A DNA stretch of 64,000 bases from Natronospirillum operosum (GTDB taxonomy: Bacteria > Pseudomonadota > Gammaproteobacteria > Pseudomonadales > Natronospirillaceae), in NCBI RefSeq assembly GCF_004768465.1, contig NZ_SRMF01000002.1:37509-101508 (forward strand), in the 5' to 3' direction. The translations under genes were made by a program, and so were the position numbers. Under the pieces are notes generated by a model. It was not told the DNA's origin and did not search any database. It worked only from the letters and a program-made list of their open reading frames with translations. Position 1 is the stretch's first letter, and each line of letters begins with the position of its first letter. Positions 10,751 to 20,270 of this stretch are shown here, in pieces.

Positions 10751-12294
10751 CTCAGGGCTTCAAGCACCCCCATACCCTGATGGTACAGGGCACCACCTCG
10801 GATGCCGGCAAGAGCGTGCTGGTGACGGCACTGGCGCGCATCCTGTACCGGCACGGCATCAGCGTGGCACCGTTCAAGCCGCAGAACATGGCACTCAACA
10901 GTGCTGTTTCGGCCGACGGCGGCGAGATTGGCCGGGCCCAGGCGGTACAGGCGGAAGCCTGCGGCCTGACTCCGCAGACCGACATGAACCCGGTGCTGCT
11001 CAAGCCCAACAGTGAACTCGGGGCCCAGGTGATCGTGCACGGGCAGGCCATCGGCAACATGCAGGCGCGCGAGTACCACCATTTCAAGCCGCAGCTGCTG
11101 GACGAAGTCTGCGCGGCCCATGGCCGTCTGCAGGCCCGGCATCAGGTGGTGCTGGTGGAAGGCGCCGGCAGCCCGGCCGAAATCAACCTGCGCGCCAATG
11201 ACATTGCCAACATGGGCTTTGCCGAGGCCATCGACTGCCCGGTGATCATTATCGCCGATATCGACCGCGGCGGCGTGTTTGCGCATCTCTACGGTACCTA
11301 TCAACTGCTCAGTGCCACCGAGCAGGCGCGGGTACAGGGCTTTGTGATCAACCGCTTTCGCGGCGACGTGTCGCTGCTGCAGTCCGGGCTGGACTGGCTG
11401 GAAGAACGCACCGGCGTGCCGGTACTGGGGGTGATTCCCTACCTGCCCGATCTGCATATCGAAGCCGAGGACTCGCTCAACCTGCGCCAGCTCACGGACG
11501 CCCCGGAAGCCGATACCGGCGCCCGCCTGCAGGTGGTGGTACCGGTCTACCCGCGTACCAGCAACCACACCGACTTCGATGTGCTGCGCCTGCACCCGCA
11601 GGTGGACTGCCAGTTTCTGCGCGACCCGGCGGATTTCCGGGGCGCCGATCTGATCATTCTGCCTGGCAGCAAGAATGTGCGCGGCGATCTGCAGTGGCTG
11701 CACGATCAGGGCTGGGTGCCGGTGCTGCAGCGCCATCTGCGCTTCGGCGGCCGCCTGTTCGGCATCTGCGGCGGCTACCAGATGCTGGGCCAGCGCATTG
11801 ACGACCCGGACGGTGTCGAGGCCAGCGCCGGCACTTCACCCGGCCTCGGCTGGCTGGACATGGCCACCCGGCTGACCGGCACCAAGACGCTGCGCCGTAT
11901 GCATGGTGAAGCCATCAGCGACACCCTGGCGCCGGCCGGAACGCCGGTCAGCGGTTATGAAATCCATACCGGTGAGAGCACCGGCCCGGCGCTGGACAAG
12001 CCGCTGTTCCGCCTGACCCCGGTGGATGACCCTCGGGGTCAGGCCCTGACCGACGGTGCCCTGAGCGCAGACGGCCGCATTGCCGGCAGCTATCTGCATG
12101 GCTGTCTGGATGAGCCGGCCCTGCTGCAGGCGGTGATCGACTGGGTACTCGACCAGCCCGGACAAGGCCACGATTTCGACTACGCCCGCCTCAAGGAAGT
12201 CTCTTTCGACCGTCTGGCCGATGCGGTGGAAACCGCCATTACACTGCCCCGGCTGTACCAGTTGCTGGAACTGGAGACGCCGTCTTCATGCTGA
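10747..12294 (+). CDS. cobQ: Cobyric acid synthase
   Basis: Enzyme of 515 residues that amidates the b, d, e and g side chains of adenosylcobyrinic acid a,c-diamide. The N-terminal P-loop is GTTSDAGKS, followed by KPQNMALNS and the family segment [18 protein letters not shown]. The C-terminal GATase1-like domain has its cysteine in [10 protein letters not shown] (near residue 341) and a late SYLHGCLD histidine motif. The start at 10747 overlaps the cobN stop. The longer frame beginning at 10621 is a cobN shadow. The 3' end overlaps cobD by seven bases. Confidence 0.96.
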   Translation: MTQGFKHPHTLMVQGTTSDAGKSVLVTALARILYRHGISVAPFKPQNMALNSAVSADGGEIGRAQAVQAEACGLTPQTDMNPVLLKPNSELGAQVIVHGQAIGNMQAREYHHFKPQLLDEVCAAHGRLQARHQVVLVEGAGSPAEINLRANDIANMGFAEAIDCPVIIIADIDRGGVFAHLYGTYQLLSATEQARVQGFVINRFRGDVSLLQSGLDWLEERTGVPVLGVIPYLPDLHIEAEDSLNLRQLTDAPEADTGARLQVVVPVYPRTSNHTDFDVLRLHPQVDCQFLRDPADFRGADLIILPGSKNVRGDLQWLHDQGWVPVLQRHLRFGGRLFGICGGYQMLGQRIDDPDGVEASAGTSPGLGWLDMATRLTGTKTLRRMHGEAISDTLAPAGTPVSGYEIHTGESTGPALDKPLFRLTPVDDPRGQALTDGALSADGRIAGSYLHGCLDEPALLQAVIDWVLDQPGQGHDFDYARLKEVSFDRLADAVETAITLPRLYQLLELETPSSC

Positions 12295-13235
12295 CGCTGC
12301 TGCTGATTGTCATCGGCGCCCTGCTACTGGACCAGTGGCTGGGCGAGCCCAGACGCGCCCATCCGCTGGTGGCTTTCGGCCATGCTGCCCACTGGCTGGA
12401 AGCACGGCTGAACCGGGCCGACCCGAAGCGCGGGCGCCGCGCCGGCCTGCTGGCACTGGCGCTGGCGGTACTGCCGCTGACGGCACTGGCCGCCGGGCTG
12501 GACTACGGCCTGCGCGCCTGGCCGCTGGTCCATGGTGTGGTGTCGGTGCTGATTCTGTGGCTGGCCATCGGGCGACGCAGCCTGCTGCTGCACGCCGCCC
12601 GCGTGGCCCGACCGCTGCAACAGGGTGACCTGACTGCAGCGCGCGCCGCCGTGGCCATGCTGGTCAGCCGCGATACGGCAGAACTGGACAGCGCCGGCGT
12701 GGCGCGGGCGACCACCGAATCCGTGCTGGAAAACGGCGCCGATGCGCTGTTCTCGGCCCTGTTCTGGTATCTGGTGGCCGGTCTGCCCGGCGTGGTGCTG
12801 TACCGCCTGGCCAATACGCTGGATGCCATGTGGGGTTACCGCACCCCGCGCCATGACCGTTTCGGCTGGGCTGCCGCGCGTTTCGATGACCTGCTGAATC
12901 TGGTGCCGGCACGGCTGACCGCGCTTGGCTATGCCCTGGCCGGCAGTACGCCGTCTGCAGTCCGACGCGCGCTGCACTGCTGGCGGTCCCAGGGCTCCGT
13001 CTGGAAAAGCCCCAATGCCGGCCCGGTGATGGCCGCCGGCGCCGGGGCACTGAATGTTTCACTGGGTGGCGGCGCGCCCTATCATGGGCAATGGCAGGAG
13101 CGGCCCCGACTGGGCCCGGCAGACTGCCCTGCCGAGGCCACGCACATTGAGCAGGCCTGCCGGCTGGTGGATCGCACGCTGCTGATCTGGCTGGCCGCAC
13201 TGGGGATACTATGGGCAATACTGACACTGATCTGA
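12288..13235 (+). CDS. cobD: Adenosylcobinamide-phosphate synthase (CbiB/CobD), inner membrane
   Basis: Integral membrane protein of 315 residues that joins the aminopropanol (phosphate) arm to adenosylcobyric acid. Family motifs: [18 protein letters not shown] at the N-terminus, [21 protein letters not shown] and [20 protein letters not shown] in the middle, and [25 protein letters not shown] near the end. Several hydrophobic helices are evident, including the first ([11 protein letters not shown]) and the last ([18 protein letters not shown]). It overlaps cobQ by 7 and cobC by 25 bases. Confidence 0.95.
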   Translation: MLTLLLIVIGALLLDQWLGEPRRAHPLVAFGHAAHWLEARLNRADPKRGRRAGLLALALAVLPLTALAAGLDYGLRAWPLVHGVVSVLILWLAIGRRSLLLHAARVARPLQQGDLTAARAAVAMLVSRDTAELDSAGVARATTESVLENGADALFSALFWYLVAGLPGVVLYRLANTLDAMWGYRTPRHDRFGWAAARFDDLLNLVPARLTALGYALAGSTPSAVRRALHCWRSQGSVWKSPNAGPVMAAGAGALNVSLGGGAPYHGQWQERPRLGPADCPAEATHIEQACRLVDRTLLIWLAALGILWAILTLI

Positions 13236-14287
13236 ACCCGGAAACCGGCCTGACCGCCGACCACCCGACCCTGCACGGTGGTGACCTGCTGAGTGCCAGC
13301 CGTCAGTTCGGCATTCCGGTTGCGGACTGGATCGACCTGTCCACCGGCATCAGCCCCTTTGCCTATCCGTTCACGCCACCGCCGGCGAGCGCCTTTCGGC
13401 GTCTGCCCTACCCGGACCCGCAACTGTACCAGGTCGCCGCCGACTATTATGGCCATGCCAACCTGCTGGTCTCGGCCGGCACCCAGCCTTTAATTCAGGC
13501 CCTGCCCTGCCTGCTGCCGGAAGCGCCGGTCTGGGTGCCGGATATCGGTTATCGGGAACATGCACAGCAGTGGGCCGGGGCCGGGCGGTTGTGTCGCAGT
13601 TATCCCGCGCACAGTGCTCAGGCCATGATCTCGGCCCTGGACATGGCGCTGACGGCGGATCGACACAGCCATCTGGTCATCATCAACCCCAACAACCCGA
13701 GCGGCGTGCGGCTGCAACCAGAGCAGCTGCGCACCTGGGCCGACCGGCTGGCACCGGGCCACTATCTGATCATCGACGAGGCCTTTGTCGATGCCGAGCC
13801 CCAATACAGCGTGCTGCCCGGGCACTGGCGCGAGAACATGATCGTGTTGCGCTCGTTCGGCAAGTTTTTCGGGCTGGCGGGGTTGCGGCTGGGCTTTGTG
13901 GCGGCGCCGACAACGCTGCGCGCCGATCTGAGCGCGGCGCTGGGGCTGTGGAGCGTGAACGGCCCGGCGCAGGCCATTGCCTGTGAAGCCCTGGCCGACC
14001 ATCGCTGGCAGGCGCAGGTGCGCACACGCCTGCAGGACGCTGCTGATCTGATCAGTGGCCTGCTGACGCGCCATATTGACTCTCCGGCGGTGCACACACC
14101 GCTGTTTTCCACGCTGAGCCTGCCGCGCGCCGAAGCCGAAGGGCTGCAAATGCACTGCGCCCGGGCCGGCATCCTGCTGCGCGTGATTCATGTCGACGAT
14201 CGGCAGAGCCTGGTGCGCATTGGCCGGTTCGATCCGGACAATGAAGCCGAACGCAGGCGGCTCGAGGACAGCCTGGCACTTTTGTAG
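13211..14287 (+). CDS. cobC: Threonine-phosphate decarboxylase
   Basis: PLP-dependent fold-type I enzyme of 358 residues (called CobC in the Pseudomonas scheme, CobD in Salmonella) that makes (R)-1-amino-2-propanol O-2-phosphate for the corrin side arm. The sequence shows the N-terminal HGGDLLSASRQFG, the NPNNPSG motif, the DEAFVD aspartate, and the PLP lysine in RSFGKFFGLAGLRLGF (about residue 217). It is the last gene of the riboswitch operon. A long imperfect hairpin made of heptad repeats lies 13 bases after the stop and may end the transcript. Confidence 0.94.
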   Translation: MGNTDTDLNPETGLTADHPTLHGGDLLSASRQFGIPVADWIDLSTGISPFAYPFTPPPASAFRRLPYPDPQLYQVAADYYGHANLLVSAGTQPLIQALPCLLPEAPVWVPDIGYREHAQQWAGAGRLCRSYPAHSAQAMISALDMALTADRHSHLVIINPNNPSGVRLQPEQLRTWADRLAPGHYLIIDEAFVDAEPQYSVLPGHWRENMIVLRSFGKFFGLAGLRLGFVAAPTTLRADLSAALGLWSVNGPAQAIACEALADHRWQAQVRTRLQDAADLISGLLTRHIDSPAVHTPLFSTLSLPRAEAEGLQMHCARAGILLRVIHVDDRQSLVRIGRFDPDNEAERRRLEDSLALL

Positions 14288-14299
14288 GCGGCGGCAATC

Positions 14300-14393
14300 T
14301 AGTCGACAGTAGACAGTCGACCGATGACAGAATGAGCGTAAACAGCCTCAGGCCCGTTTTTACTGTCGACTGTTGACTGTCCTCGGTCGACTA
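14300..14393. repeat. Facing heptad repeats forming a long imperfect hairpin
   Basis: The left arm (14300-14330) reads as successive 7-base units AGTCGAC, AGTAGAC, AGTCGAC, CGATGAC. The right arm (14361-14393) contains similar units in reverse complement (ACTGTCG, ACTGTTG, ACTGTCC, TCGGTCG). About 23 of 31 positions can pair, around a loop of about 30 bases. It lies between convergent genes (cobC and the outer-membrane protein gene) and could act as a two-way terminator or be a small mobile repeat. The unit is related to repeats near 55.5 kb and at the right edge. Confidence 0.6.
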
Positions 14394-14404
14394 CATGCCC
14401 TGCC

Positions 14405-15718
14405 TCAGAGGTTGATCGTCACCCCCACAAAAACCCGGTCATTGTTTCTGTAGGGTGCCAGCATGGCGTCGTCACTGGCGCTGTAACCGATGGCGCCGCC
14501 AAACAGTACAATGTCGTCCCGAACCGCATAGTCCATGCGCGCCCGCAGCATTGATGCGGGCTCGTTCACCCAGCCCATGTAGGTCAGGCTGGCCACCAGG
14601 TCGTCGTTCAGCATCTCGTACTCGAGATTCGCCACCCCCTGCGTCCGGGCTCTGTCTTCATCCAGACTGCCGTCCACTGAGCTGATAATGGTGTTCAGCA
14701 ACTCGACATCCAGCGTCAGATTGCTGATGCCGGTATAGCGGCCGCCCACCATCAACTGATGCGCCTGCCCTTCCGCAGACAGGGTCTGCGTGTTTTCATC
14801 ATGCTCGACATGATACAGATCGCCATCACTGAAGGCGTATTCGCTCTTCAGCAACCAGTTGCCCAGCACCAGATTGCCGCTGGCGCCGAGCAGGGTAATC
14901 TGCGGATAGTCCAGCGTCAGCACATCCGCTCCGGCCTTCAGCGGCCGGGCCTCCCGGTTGTGCAGCCGGGAGGCAAAGAGAGCGACATCACCCCAGGGCA
15001 GCGACCAGAACAGTCGGCCGGCAATGTCCGGAACGATCATAAAGGTGTCCGGCGTGTCTTCCTCTATAGCCAGTGGTTGATCACGCAAGGCGATATAGGG
15101 GTCGAAGTCACCACGGGGTTCGTCGTACAGGTTCTGGCGAAACTCGTGCAGTGCCACCAGATCGACGCCCCACCGGGACTGGTAATAGCTCAGCCGGGTC
15201 GAGGTCACCGGCAGGCTGGACTCACGCAACTCAGCCAGGCCGAAGGCCCGTTCGTCAATGGGGTTGATGCGATCGGCAATCTGGAAGTAGTTGGACTCCC
15301 CGAGAGAAATGATCTGACGCCCGGTCTTGATATTGAAGGCCGGCGTCATACCCCATTCGACGTAGGTCTGCTCAACCTCCACGGTGGCCGGGTCGTCATT
15401 CAGCTTGGCATCATAGCTGGCCAGCCCGGCGACCTGGATGACCAGATCAGACGCCGGGCGGTGACGCGCTGTCAGCAGCAGATCGCTGCGCACGGAGGCG
15501 AGGCCCCTGTCCTCGCGGCGAAAGGGAAATGACTCTCTCTGCTCGGTCACCGCATAATGGATCCGCTGGGTGAAAGTGGCGGACAGATCGATGGCCCGCT
15601 CGTCCCGGTCCGCGCTGCGCGTCGGTTCGGACTCGCTCATCTCGAAGAAGTCTTCCGCCCCGGCGGCGTTGGCCCCCAGTAGCAGGAAGGCGGCGGCGAC
15701 AGTTGTTCTGACCTTCAT
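14405..15718 (-). CDS. Outer-membrane beta-barrel protein (DUF1302-like), partner of an MMPL exporter
   Basis: Protein of 437 residues with a cleavable signal peptide (cut after ANAAGA near residue 21) and alternating amphipathic strands ending in VFVGVTINL, the pattern of an outer-membrane barrel. It resembles the barrels usually encoded beside MMPL/RND exporters and LolA-like proteins, sometimes annotated DUF1302. Its start overlaps the stop of the LolA-like gene (ATGA), so the two are translated together. It may receive or export a lipid-like substrate at the outer membrane; that role is inferred from context only. Confidence 0.7.
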   Translation of the reverse strand: MKVRTTVAAAFLLLGANAAGAEDFFEMSESEPTRSADRDERAIDLSATFTQRIHYAVTEQRESFPFRREDRGLASVRSDLLLTARHRPASDLVIQVAGLASYDAKLNDDPATVEVEQTYVEWGMTPAFNIKTGRQIISLGESNYFQIADRINPIDERAFGLAELRESSLPVTSTRLSYYQSRWGVDLVALHEFRQNLYDEPRGDFDPYIALRDQPLAIEEDTPDTFMIVPDIAGRLFWSLPWGDVALFASRLHNREARPLKAGADVLTLDYPQITLLGASGNLVLGNWLLKSEYAFSDGDLYHVEHDENTQTLSAEGQAHQLMVGGRYTGISNLTLDVELLNTIISSVDGSLDEDRARTQGVANLEYEMLNDDLVASLTYMGWVNEPASMLRARMDYAVRDDIVLFGGAIGYSASDDAMLAPYRNNDRVFVGVTINL

Positions 15719-16533
15719 TCCGCAGCCCTCTCGAGTCCACCGGTGGTAAAGGTGTTGTCGGAGATATCCAGATTGATTTCGACATCACCCCGCGTGATCA
15801 CCGTTGAATGAATCCTTCTGTTGTCTCTGGTGAGCACCATCTGTTCCCGGCCTGATACCCAGACGCCATCTATCTCCTCGAAGTCGAACTGACTGTAGTA
15901 TTTGACCCAGCCTTCGTTCTGCAGCCAGTACTGCGCCCTGGTCACCAGGTCACGTTCGGTATCCACCCAGTATCTGATCCGGGTGTAGCCGTATTTGTCG
16001 ATGATGTCGCGGTCCAGAGGCTCGGCATCGACCACGGTTTCGCTGTCGTTGCTGTTTTCGCGGTCTATTGCGTACTCGAAGTCTTCCACGTCGAGCCCTT
16101 CCAGGTCGCCATAGGTGAAATCGGTACCCAGGAAATAGTCGGACCGGCTGGATGTAGTCAGGCGCGTGACCCGACCCAGGTCGGGCAGATACAGCCAGGA
16201 TTCATTGCTTCTTGCGCGATCATCCCAGTCATAGGTCAGTATGCCGGTGCCCCGCAGCCGTGAAGGCGACGTCACATAAGTCAGCGTTCGTTCATCATCG
16301 CCGAACATCTTGCCGAGCATGCGCAGCGAGCGCTCCCGCTCTCTGCCGTTTTCGTCCGTCAGCAGGATGTACATGTCCATGGACCAGCTGTCGCCGCGAT
16401 AGCGGTTGTCGACATCGGTCATGATGCGCCAGCCTTCGCCGCGCTCATCGGCGCCGGCGATAATGGGCAAGGACAGCAGACCGGCCAGAAGCATCAGGGC
16501 AACCAGGGTGAAACGGGTTTTCTTCGCAGTCAT
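15715..16533 (-). CDS. LolA-like outer membrane lipoprotein-sorting protein
   Basis: Periplasmic protein of about 272 residues with a signal peptide (FTLVALMLLAGLLSLPIIAGA) followed by a LolA/LppX-type half-barrel domain (RGDSWSMDMYILLTDENGRE, RMLGKMFGDDERTLTY, SYDYFLGTDFTYGDLEG-like core). Proteins of this type carry lipids or lipidated molecules across the periplasm. I place the start at 16533, preceded by an AGGA; an ATG at 16548 has no ribosome binding site. It sits between the MMPL exporter gene (18 bases upstream) and the barrel gene, forming a three-component export set. Confidence 0.8.
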   Translation of the reverse strand: MTAKKTRFTLVALMLLAGLLSLPIIAGADERGEGWRIMTDVDNRYRGDSWSMDMYILLTDENGRERERSLRMLGKMFGDDERTLTYVTSPSRLRGTGILTYDWDDRARSNESWLYLPDLGRVTRLTTSSRSDYFLGTDFTYGDLEGLDVEDFEYAIDRENSNDSETVVDAEPLDRDIIDKYGYTRIRYWVDTERDLVTRAQYWLQNEGWVKYYSQFDFEEIDGVWVSGREQMVLTRDNRRIHSTVITRGDVEINLDISDNTFTTGGLERAAE

Positions 16534-16551
16534 GGTATGAATCCTCATGGT

Positions 16552-19035
16552 CTATTTGCCGATGGCCTGACGGCGGTTGTCGTCGGCGCTTTGGCTTTCG
16601 TTCTGATCAGCCGCAGGCTGGGTGCGGTCGAATATCGACATGATGGCGGGGATCACCACCAGGTCGAACAGGAAGGTCAGCAGGATGGTCAGCGCCAGCA
16701 GGATGCCGAAGCTCTGCAGGGCAGACATCATGGACAGGGAGAACATCGAGAACCCGCCGGCCAGAACCAGGGTGGTGATCAGCAGCAGTGGCGCTATGAC
16801 TCTTACGGTTTCCCTGACCGCAGTGTCCAGCGAGTGCCCGGCATGGCGTATCTTGTACTGCATGCCGTTGATCAGGTGCACGGTGTCATCCACCGCCAGC
16901 CCCAGTGCAATGCCCCCGAGCAGTACCGTGATCAGGTTGATATCCATGCCGGTATAGCCCATGGCGGCCAGGGCCAGATAGATCACGATGAAGTTGGGAA
17001 TCATGGCCAGCACGCCAAGCCGCACCGAGCGCCACAGTATGATCAGCATCAGGCTGATGCTGATGGCCGCAAACAGGTAGCTTTCGGTCATGCTGGTGAT
17101 CAGGTCCACGGTGCCGGTAGCGACCAGATCCACGGTGCCGGTGACCGTCACCTCGCCGAGATTGCCAAACAGTTCCTGCGCGGAGTCTTCCACCGTCTGC
17201 CGCAGTGGCACCATGTCGCGACCGTCCGCGTAGGCCAGGCGCAGCGTGATGCGCGCTTTCGAGTAATCCCGGTCCACCAGGCGGGTGATCTCGCGCGCGC
17301 CGCCGCTCTCGTACAGCAGAATCTCCTGGTGGATCAGATTCTCGTTGTCGGAGATGCCCTGCTCCACCGGCACGCCGGCCAGTTGGGAATGAATGCGTTG
17401 CAGTACATCCACGATCGAACTGGCCCGACCCACTTTCACGGCTTCCGGGTCCATGGTTTCCGCGCGGTCCTGGAAGGTTCTGAGCGCGGTCATGAACTCG
17501 GGCGTCAGGATGCCGTTTTCACGCCCGGTATCGACGATGACCTCCAGCGGCACCGTGGCCTGGATTTTCTCGTCAATGGCCAGGGTGTCGACTCGTATGG
17601 GCGTGTCTGCGGGGAACCAGTTGAGCACATCGTAGGAGAACTCGGTTTTCATGACGCCCGGCATCGCCGCCACGATCAGCACGGCGACCATGCTCAGCAC
17701 CTTGACCGGATGCCTGACACCAAAGCCGGACAGCTGCATCATTTTCTCGGTGAGCGCTGGCCAGAGGGTATGCGTCTCCCTGTCAGAAGCAGAAACCCGC
17801 CCCGGAATAATCCGGATGAAGGCCGGCAGCAACACCAGGGTGTAGACAAAGATAAGCAGAATGCCGAAGGCCGCCAGCCAGCCGAAATCCGCGATCGGTT
17901 TCATGCGGGCTACGGTAAAGGCCAGGAAGCCGGCCGCCGTGGTCAGGCTCGTAAACAGTATGGCCATGCCACTGTGCGCAACCGCGTTCACAATGGCCGT
18001 GCGGGCGTCCCTGTCCTGTCGTCGTTCGACATAAAAGAGCCCGAACAGATGCACCGACGCCAGCACACCGGACATCAGCAACAGTGCGGGCAGGGCCTGG
18101 GTGACGGGCGTAAAGGGGGAATTCGCCCATCCCATCAGACCAAAGGTACTGGCCATCCCCAGGGCGATGACCACTACGGGTATGACAACTGCGGACACAC
18201 GCCGGAACAGCACGTACAGGGCAATGACGATAAGCAGAAAAGCAGCGCTCATCAGTATGGCGACGTCATGATGAATGGCATCGTGGTGCAGCTTGTCCAG
18301 CAGGGGGCCGCCGGCAGCCCGCAGTTGCATGCCATCGGCCTGATATTCCGCGACTATCTGCTCGACAGCACCGGCAAAATCGTTCAGTTGGGCGCTGCTC
18401 AGGCGCTGTTGCCCGGCGCCACTGCCTTGCGTTTCATCGAAGCCGCCGCCACTTTCGACACCGACGGCGCTGAAGAAGTCCTGCTGGGCGGCGGGGTCTG
18501 CTTCACCGGCAGACTGGGCCATGGCGCGCACCACCAGCAATACCATGGACCCGTCACTGGACACCAGGGTGTCCCGGTACAGGGAGCTGGTGACAATGTC
18601 TTCCCAGTGCGCCGGGTCGAGGCTGCCCTCTGCAGGCCAAAGCTCTCCGACTTCTCCAACCGTGAGGCCGCCGTCTTCATTGGAGGCCATCCAGTCCGCA
18701 TTCACCAGGCTGGTCACATCGTCCAGCCAGGGCACACGGTCTTCCAGTTCTCGATGCAACTGCGTCAGGCTGTGCATGAAATCGGCGCTGAGCGGGTCAT
18801 CCGTGGTGACCGCCACCACGACTACATCATTGCGACCGAATTCCCGCTGGAACGCCTGATAGTCCAGCAGCGTCGGATCGCCGCGCTGAAACAGGGATTC
18901 GTTGCTGGAATCCATCTCCAATTTGGGCAACCCTGCACCCAATGCCAGGGTCATACCGAGTATCATCAGCAGGCTCAGCAGCGGATGATCAAAGGTCCAG
19001 CCTGCTATCCTTGGCAACCCGTTCTTTACTCTCAT
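16552..19035 (-). CDS. MMPL/RND-superfamily exporter
   Basis: Inner-membrane transporter of about 827 residues. It has the repeated topology of the MMPL/HpnN group: one helix (LLSLLMILGMTLALGAGL), a large periplasmic loop, five helices, then a second helix-loop-five-helix half. The motif GIALGLAVDDTVHLINGM in the second half is the family's conserved acidic transmembrane segment. I favour ATG 19035 over 19134 because the first helix then starts near residue 14 and room is left for a promoter facing the AraC gene. Substrate unknown; lipids or hydrophobic polymers are typical for the family. Confidence 0.85.
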   Translation of the reverse strand: MRVKNGLPRIAGWTFDHPLLSLLMILGMTLALGAGLPKLEMDSSNESLFQRGDPTLLDYQAFQREFGRNDVVVVAVTTDDPLSADFMHSLTQLHRELEDRVPWLDDVTSLVNADWMASNEDGGLTVGEVGELWPAEGSLDPAHWEDIVTSSLYRDTLVSSDGSMVLLVVRAMAQSAGEADPAAQQDFFSAVGVESGGGFDETQGSGAGQQRLSSAQLNDFAGAVEQIVAEYQADGMQLRAAGGPLLDKLHHDAIHHDVAILMSAAFLLIVIALYVLFRRVSAVVIPVVVIALGMASTFGLMGWANSPFTPVTQALPALLLMSGVLASVHLFGLFYVERRQDRDARTAIVNAVAHSGMAILFTSLTTAAGFLAFTVARMKPIADFGWLAAFGILLIFVYTLVLLPAFIRIIPGRVSASDRETHTLWPALTEKMMQLSGFGVRHPVKVLSMVAVLIVAAMPGVMKTEFSYDVLNWFPADTPIRVDTLAIDEKIQATVPLEVIVDTGRENGILTPEFMTALRTFQDRAETMDPEAVKVGRASSIVDVLQRIHSQLAGVPVEQGISDNENLIHQEILLYESGGAREITRLVDRDYSKARITLRLAYADGRDMVPLRQTVEDSAQELFGNLGEVTVTGTVDLVATGTVDLITSMTESYLFAAISISLMLIILWRSVRLGVLAMIPNFIVIYLALAAMGYTGMDINLITVLLGGIALGLAVDDTVHLINGMQYKIRHAGHSLDTAVRETVRVIAPLLLITTLVLAGGFSMFSLSMMSALQSFGILLALTILLTFLFDLVVIPAIMSIFDRTQPAADQNESQSADDNRRQAIGK

Positions 19036-19156
19036 GATCTGCAACCGTTTTTGTTGAATAGTGACCACCGAGGGTACCGATCTGACCGGCAGCAATATTG
19101 ATCTCTGATCAGCAAAATTTGATAATTCGCGCAAACTTGTTCACAGTGGTGAGACT

Positions 19157-20212
19157 ATGGAAGCACTGCCGGAACATCAGTCCAGTCCTATCGAGGACAC
19201 CTATTCTAGATCTGCCTTGCAGATTCTCAGTGCTTACTGGCAGGAACGAGACGACAGGGCCTCCGCCGGGCGGGTACAGCGCGGGTATCGAATGGAATCG
19301 GATCTGCTGCAAAGAAGGCCGGATGAAATCTGGAAGCTGGCGCTGGAACTGAGCAATGATGACCATCTGGGCCTGCATGCCAGTGCGGCTCTGGTACACC
19401 ACACCAAGGGGTGTTTCTTCACCACCCTGGCCGCCAACAGCACCACGGTTGGCGAGGCGCTGAAGAACTTCTGTCACTACCATGAACTGCGCTCTGCGGC
19501 GCCGCATCCACGCCTGGAGTATCGCGACAACAGGGCCGTCATGACGATTGTCGGCCTCGACGAAGCAGCTGATGAAGCGATAGTGCGGCATATGGTGGAG
19601 TGCCTGTTTTCAGCCATCGTGACCACTCTGGGCGCTGTATCCAGACAACCGATATACCCCACTGCGGTGAGATTTACCTGGCCGGCACCGGCCGATACGG
19701 CGCTGCACCAACGCGTGTTCAAGGCGCCGCTGTACTTCGGGGCGCACAGCACCGCCCTCGAGTTCGCGCTCGATACTCTGGATGCCACCATTCCCTATGC
19801 GGACGAGTTTCTGCTCTCCACCCTGACCCAATACGCTGACAGCCAACTGAATGCGATGCAGGCGTCCGACAATACCTGGTCGAAGCGGGTCAGATCTGCG
19901 GCAGGGCATGCGGGCCTGTCGACGGACCTGAACATCGACTCCGTTGCGAAGAGTCTCTGTGTCAGCCCGCGAACGCTGCAACTGCGGCTGAAAGTGGAAG
20001 GTACGAGTTATCAGGCGATTATTCGGGAGATGCGGATCAGTATCGGCAAGGAATATCTGGCCAACAGTTCAATGCCCCTGGCCGAAGTTGCGCTGTTGCT
20101 GGGGTATTCGGAACAGAGCGCGTTCAATCATGCCTTCAGGCAGTGGACCGGCATGACGCCCAGGCAGTTTCGCAATTCAGCCCGGGATGCAGGCAAAACG
20201 GCGACCTTGTAG
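19157..20212 (+). CDS. AraC-family regulator with OruR/ArgR-type N-terminal domain
   Basis: Transcription factor of 351 residues. The N-terminal two thirds match the 'arabinose-binding' (OruR/MmsR-like) sensor domain (NDDHLGLHASAAL, GEALKNFCHYHELRS). The C-terminal AraC HTH pair starts near residue 255 (SVAKSLCVSPRTLQLRLK, then LAEVALLLGYSEQSAFNHAF). It is divergent from the MMPL / LolA-like / barrel operon with about 120 bases between them, so it probably controls that operon. The ligand cannot be told from sequence. Confidence 0.85.
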   Translation: MEALPEHQSSPIEDTYSRSALQILSAYWQERDDRASAGRVQRGYRMESDLLQRRPDEIWKLALELSNDDHLGLHASAALVHHTKGCFFTTLAANSTTVGEALKNFCHYHELRSAAPHPRLEYRDNRAVMTIVGLDEAADEAIVRHMVECLFSAIVTTLGAVSRQPIYPTAVRFTWPAPADTALHQRVFKAPLYFGAHSTALEFALDTLDATIPYADEFLLSTLTQYADSQLNAMQASDNTWSKRVRSAAGHAGLSTDLNIDSVAKSLCVSPRTLQLRLKVEGTSYQAIIREMRISIGKEYLANSSMPLAEVALLLGYSEQSAFNHAFRQWTGMTPRQFRNSARDAGKTATL

Positions 20213-20229
20213 GCGGTGGCCCTCGGCCA

Positions 20230-20259
20230 CGCATGCGTGAGCAAGCTCACAGCCCACAG
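20230..20259. repeat. REP-like inverted repeat or terminator
   Basis: GTGAGC-AA-GCTCAC (20237-20250) is followed by CCCACAG. This resembles the Pseudomonas-type REP core (GCGAGCAAGCTCGC). It lies between the convergent AraC and cobU/cobP genes. The two-base loop makes a standard terminator hairpin unlikely. Confidence 0.3.
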
Positions 20260-20270
20260 AAAATGGTGCC

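Noticed and set aside
16537..19101. 854-codon open frame on the plus strand opposite the MMPL exporter
   Set aside because: The translation is rich in His/Gln/Arg with no domain, while the minus strand encodes an intact RND-type transporter.
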